DNA of 6,180 nt from an uncultured beta proteobacterium (GTDB lineage: Bacteria; Pseudomonadota; Gammaproteobacteria; Burkholderiales; Burkholderiaceae). The translations under genes and the position numbers were made by a program. The stretch covers positions 1-6,180 of the forward strand of contig CAIKGX010000114.1 in assembly GCA_903827075.1 (NCBI GenBank), read 5' to 3'. The notes beneath the pieces are model-generated. The model did not search any database, was not told the origin of the DNA, and was given only the letters and a program-made list of their open reading frames with translations. Positions 4,406 through 6,180 of this stretch are shown here, piece by piece (the first letter of the stretch is position 1; each line of letters begins with the position of its first letter).

Positions 4406-5791
4406 GTGCAACTATCCCCATCTATTTTTAAAGCTTATGACATCCGCGGCATTATTGATGAGACTTTAGACCCTTCCATCGCCACACTCATTGGCCAAGC
4501 TTTTGGCACTGAAATGCGCGAGCTTGGCGAGACTGACATTGTGATTGGACGTGATGGTCGTTTATCTGGCCCTAGTTTGATTGAGGCTTTGACTGAAGGT
4601 CTACTTTCTACCGGCATTAACGTGATTGATTTAGGTATGGTGGCTACTCCGATGGTGTACTTCGCTGCTAATCATACGATTGATGGAAAAACACCGAAGT
4701 CCGGCATCATGATCACGGGTAGCCATAACCCACCGAACTACAACGGCTTCAAAATGGTTCTGGGTACTGCCGCTATTTATGGCGAGCAAATTCAGGATCT
4801 GCGCAAGCGTATCGAAGCCAAGCAATTTGTCAGTGGCCAAGGAAGTCGTAGCACCTTTGATATTTTCCCAATGTATCTCCAGTACATCGTGGGTGATGTG
4901 AAGATCGCCCGCCCAATGAAAATTGCAGTCGATTGTGGCAATGGTGTTGGCGGTGCGTTTGCTGGAAAGCTTTTTAGAGCCTTAGGCTGCGAAGTACAAG
5001 AGTTATTCTGCGAAGTAGATGGCCATTTTCCAAATCACCATCCTGATCCAGCGCATATTGAAAATCTGCAAGATCTTATCAAGAACCTCCAAACTACTGA
5101 TAACGAATTGGGCCTCGCTTTTGATGGCGATGCCGATCGCTTAGGTGTGGTGACTAAAGACGGTCAAGTGATTTTTCCTGACCGTCAAATGATGCTTTTT
5201 GCTAAAGATGTTCTCTCCAGAAATCCTGGTGGCCAAATTATTTATGACGTCAAATGCACTAGAAATCTTGCTAAATACGTCAAAGAACATGGTGGTGAAC
5301 CCCTCATGTGGAAAACAGGGCACTCTCTTGTTAAAGCCAAACTCAAGGAAACAGGCGCCCCACTCGCTGGTGAGATGAGTGGTCATATCTTCTTCAAAGA
5401 CCGTTGGTTTGGTTTTGATGATGGTCTTTATACCGGCGCTCGCTTATTAGAGATCCTTAGCAAAGAAAATAATCCAAGCGATACCCTCAACAATCTACCG
5501 AATGCGATCTGCACTCCAGAACTGCAATTGGCCTGTGTTGAAGGTGAGCCATTTGCATTGTTAGAGACTATTAAAGCCAATGCGAAGTTCCCTACCTCCG
5601 AGTCTATCAATACGATTGATGGCGTGCGTGTGGAATATGCCGATGGCTTTGGCTTGGCTAGACCATCCAATACCACCCCGGTAGTAGTGATGCGCTTTGA
5701 GGCGGATAGTGAGGAAGCAATTGCCCGCATTCAGGCAGAGTTTAAGGTAGCGCTATTGGCGGCTAAGCCAGGGGCAAAGCTGCCTTTCTAA
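4406..5791 (+). CDS. algC: Phosphomannomutase/phosphoglucomutase (AlgC-type alpha-D-phosphohexomutase)
   Basis: A 461-residue enzyme, nearly the length of Pseudomonas AlgC (463), with all four phosphohexomutase domains marked by their motifs. The phosphoserine loop is TGSHNPP, with Ser106; the metal-binding loop is Asp240-Gly-Asp242-Ala-Asp244-Arg; the sugar-binding loop is GEMSGH, with Glu323 and Ser325; the phosphate-binding loop is RPSNTTP, with Arg419, Ser421 and Asn422. It interconverts mannose-6-P and mannose-1-P, and glucose-6-P and glucose-1-P, feeding GDP-mannose and UDP-glucose synthesis; its glucose-6-P substrate links it to Pgi. The start is GTG, with AGGA (4396-4399) 6 nt upstream. 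It begins 17 nt after mazF with no visible promoter or terminator between, so it probably depends partly on the mazE promoter. The relative preference for glucose or mannose cannot be told from sequence. Confidence 0.96.
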   Translation: MQLSPSIFKAYDIRGIIDETLDPSIATLIGQAFGTEMRELGETDIVIGRDGRLSGPSLIEALTEGLLSTGINVIDLGMVATPMVYFAANHTIDGKTPKSGIMITGSHNPPNYNGFKMVLGTAAIYGEQIQDLRKRIEAKQFVSGQGSRSTFDIFPMYLQYIVGDVKIARPMKIAVDCGNGVGGAFAGKLFRALGCEVQELFCEVDGHFPNHHPDPAHIENLQDLIKNLQTTDNELGLAFDGDADRLGVVTKDGQVIFPDRQMMLFAKDVLSRNPGGQIIYDVKCTRNLAKYVKEHGGEPLMWKTGHSLVKAKLKETGAPLAGEMSGHIFFKDRWFGFDDGLYTGARLLEILSKENNPSDTLNNLPNAICTPELQLACVEGEPFALLETIKANAKFPTSESINTIDGVRVEYADGFGLARPSNTTPVVVMRFEADSEEAIARIQAEFKVALLAAKPGAKLPF

Positions 5792-5799
5792 ATACCCAC

Positions 5800-5834
5800 A
5801 TAATTTATGCGCATATTGACTACGCATAAATTAT
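5800..5834. promoter_or_regulatory. Perfect 12-bp inverted repeat, operator candidate for ccdAB
   Basis: ATAATTTATGCG (5800-5811) and CGCATAAATTAT (5823-5834) are perfect inverted arms separated by 11 bp. The loop contains the -35 hexamer of the ccdA promoter and the right arm fills most of the spacer to the -10, so a bound repressor would occlude RNA polymerase. CcdA/CcdB complexes are known to repress their own promoter. As RNA it could also form a hairpin after algC, but no T-run follows, so an operator is the better reading. Confidence 0.65.
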
Positions 5835-5843
5835 CCATATAAT
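5816..5843 (+). promoter_or_regulatory. ccdAB promoter, probably leaderless
   Basis: TTGACT (5816-5821), then 16 bp, then a perfect TATAAT (5838-5843). Transcription would start about 6-7 nt downstream, at or next to the A of the ccdA ATG at 5850. No Shine-Dalgarno sequence precedes that ATG, consistent with a leaderless message. Confidence 0.65.
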
Positions 5844-5849
5844 TCATTC

Positions 5850-6107
5850 ATGATCATTCATAACTCCTCCCGCATTGGCGATCGACCTTTAAAAAGGGCG
5901 ACTAATCTCACCCTGACTTCTGAGGTTCTTGAAGAGGCAAAAAAGTTAGGCATCAACATATCCAAGGTGTGTGACACCTTTTTAGAATCTCTCGTAAAAC
6001 AAGAGAAAGAGCGACTTTGGAAGCTGGAGAATACAAAGTTTATAGATGAATATAACCAACTCACCGATAAAGAAGGTCTTCCACTCGACAAGTGGAGAAG
6101 CTTTTAA
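5850..6107 (+). CDS. ccdA: CcdA-family antitoxin
   Basis: An 85-residue CcdA-type antitoxin. After a variable N-terminus, residues 17-52 form a ribbon-helix-helix DNA-binding domain: strand ATNLTLT, helix SEVLEEAKKLGI, then NISKVCDTFLESLVKQE. The C-terminal part (53-85) has the family pattern ERLWKLEN followed by an acidic stretch and the closing Asp-Lys-Trp-Arg, like the ENRDW end of F-plasmid CcdA; this tail binds and rejuvenates gyrase poisoned by CcdB. It is slightly longer than F CcdA (72), with an N-terminal extension. ATG 5850 is the only in-frame start before the domain; it has no Shine-Dalgarno and sits at the predicted transcription start. The stop overlaps the ccdB start by one base (TAATG). 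The gene follows algC by 58 bp. Confidence 0.9.
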   Translation: MIIHNSSRIGDRPLKRATNLTLTSEVLEEAKKLGINISKVCDTFLESLVKQEKERLWKLENTKFIDEYNQLTDKEGLPLDKWRSF

Positions 6108-6180
6108 TGGCCAGATTTAGCATTTATCAAAATGCTGACGATCATACAAAAACCACTCCTTATATTCTTGATGTACAAAC
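6107..6180 (+). CDS. ccdB: CcdB-family gyrase-poisoning toxin, 5' part (runs off the window)
   Basis: Only the first 24 codons are inside the window. They begin MARFSIYQNA and continue to YILDVQ, matching the CcdB start: F-plasmid CcdB begins MQFKVY and has LFVDVQ at the same distance. CcdB poisons DNA gyrase; the residues that contact GyrA are at the C-terminus, outside the window, so whether the toxin is intact is unknown. The ATG overlaps the ccdA stop by one base, the usual antitoxin-first, coupled order. The start and partner make the call fairly safe despite the short length. Confidence 0.82.
   Translation, partial: MARFSIYQNADDHTKTTPYILDVQ

Noticed and set aside
4435..5730. Several minus-strand open frames inside algC
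   Set aside because: They lie opposite a gene with all four phosphohexomutase motifs intact; no start signals or recognisable domains are present.
5800..5834. The inverted repeat after algC as a Rho-independent terminator
   Set aside because: The stem is AT-rich, no T-run follows, and the ccdA promoter overlaps it; an operator explains it better.
5864..5870. CTCCTCC near the ccdA start (GGAGGAG on the minus strand) as a minus-strand ribosome-binding site
   Set aside because: The ATG that follows on the minus strand opens only a five-codon frame before a stop.
1..6180. CRISPR array, insertion sequence or phage genes
   Set aside because: No regularly spaced repeats, transposase, integrase or phage structural genes are visible on either strand.

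Overview
The window looks like a chromosomal segment of a betaproteobacterium of moderate GC content. A freshwater Burkholderiaceae such as Polynucleobacter is my best guess, from the compact gene spacing, the short Pgi and the AlgC-type mutase. This placement is an inference from general look, not from a database match.

Layout, left to right. A tRNA-Ser(UGA) gene with its own terminator lies on the minus strand. Beyond its 3' end, at the left edge, is the amino-terminal part of an AbiEii-like nucleotidyltransferase reading frame that has no usable start codon. Right of the tRNA is a Phd-type antitoxin followed by a VapC-type PIN toxin that is cut to about half length. The toxin runs tail-to-tail into, and overlaps, the 3' end of a minus-strand LhgO-like FAD oxidoreductase. 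A 106-bp divergent spacer separates lhgO from pgi (glucose-6-phosphate isomerase). After pgi come a MazE/MazF pair with its own promoter and a palindromic operator candidate, then an AlgC-type phosphomannomutase/phosphoglucomutase only 17 nt behind mazF. Last is a CcdA/CcdB pair whose ccdB runs off the right edge; its promoter is embedded in a perfect 12-bp inverted repeat and appears to give a leaderless mRNA.

How the genes work together. Pgi interconverts glucose-6-P and fructose-6-P. The AlgC-type mutase interconverts 6-phospho and 1-phospho forms of glucose and mannose, so the pair supplies sugar-1-phosphates for nucleotide sugars and surface polysaccharide. LhgO-like enzymes oxidise L-2-hydroxyglutarate. 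The notable theme is that three different type II toxin-antitoxin loci (Phd/VapC, MazEF, CcdAB), plus a fragment related to a type IV toxin family, are slotted between these housekeeping genes in about 6 kb. One locus is clearly decaying, and another seems to share a transcript with the mutase. I found no clearly new system. The most distinctive points are the MazF with a His in place of the usual catalytic Arg, the operator/promoter architectures, and the possible coupling of algC expression to toxin-antitoxin autoregulation.
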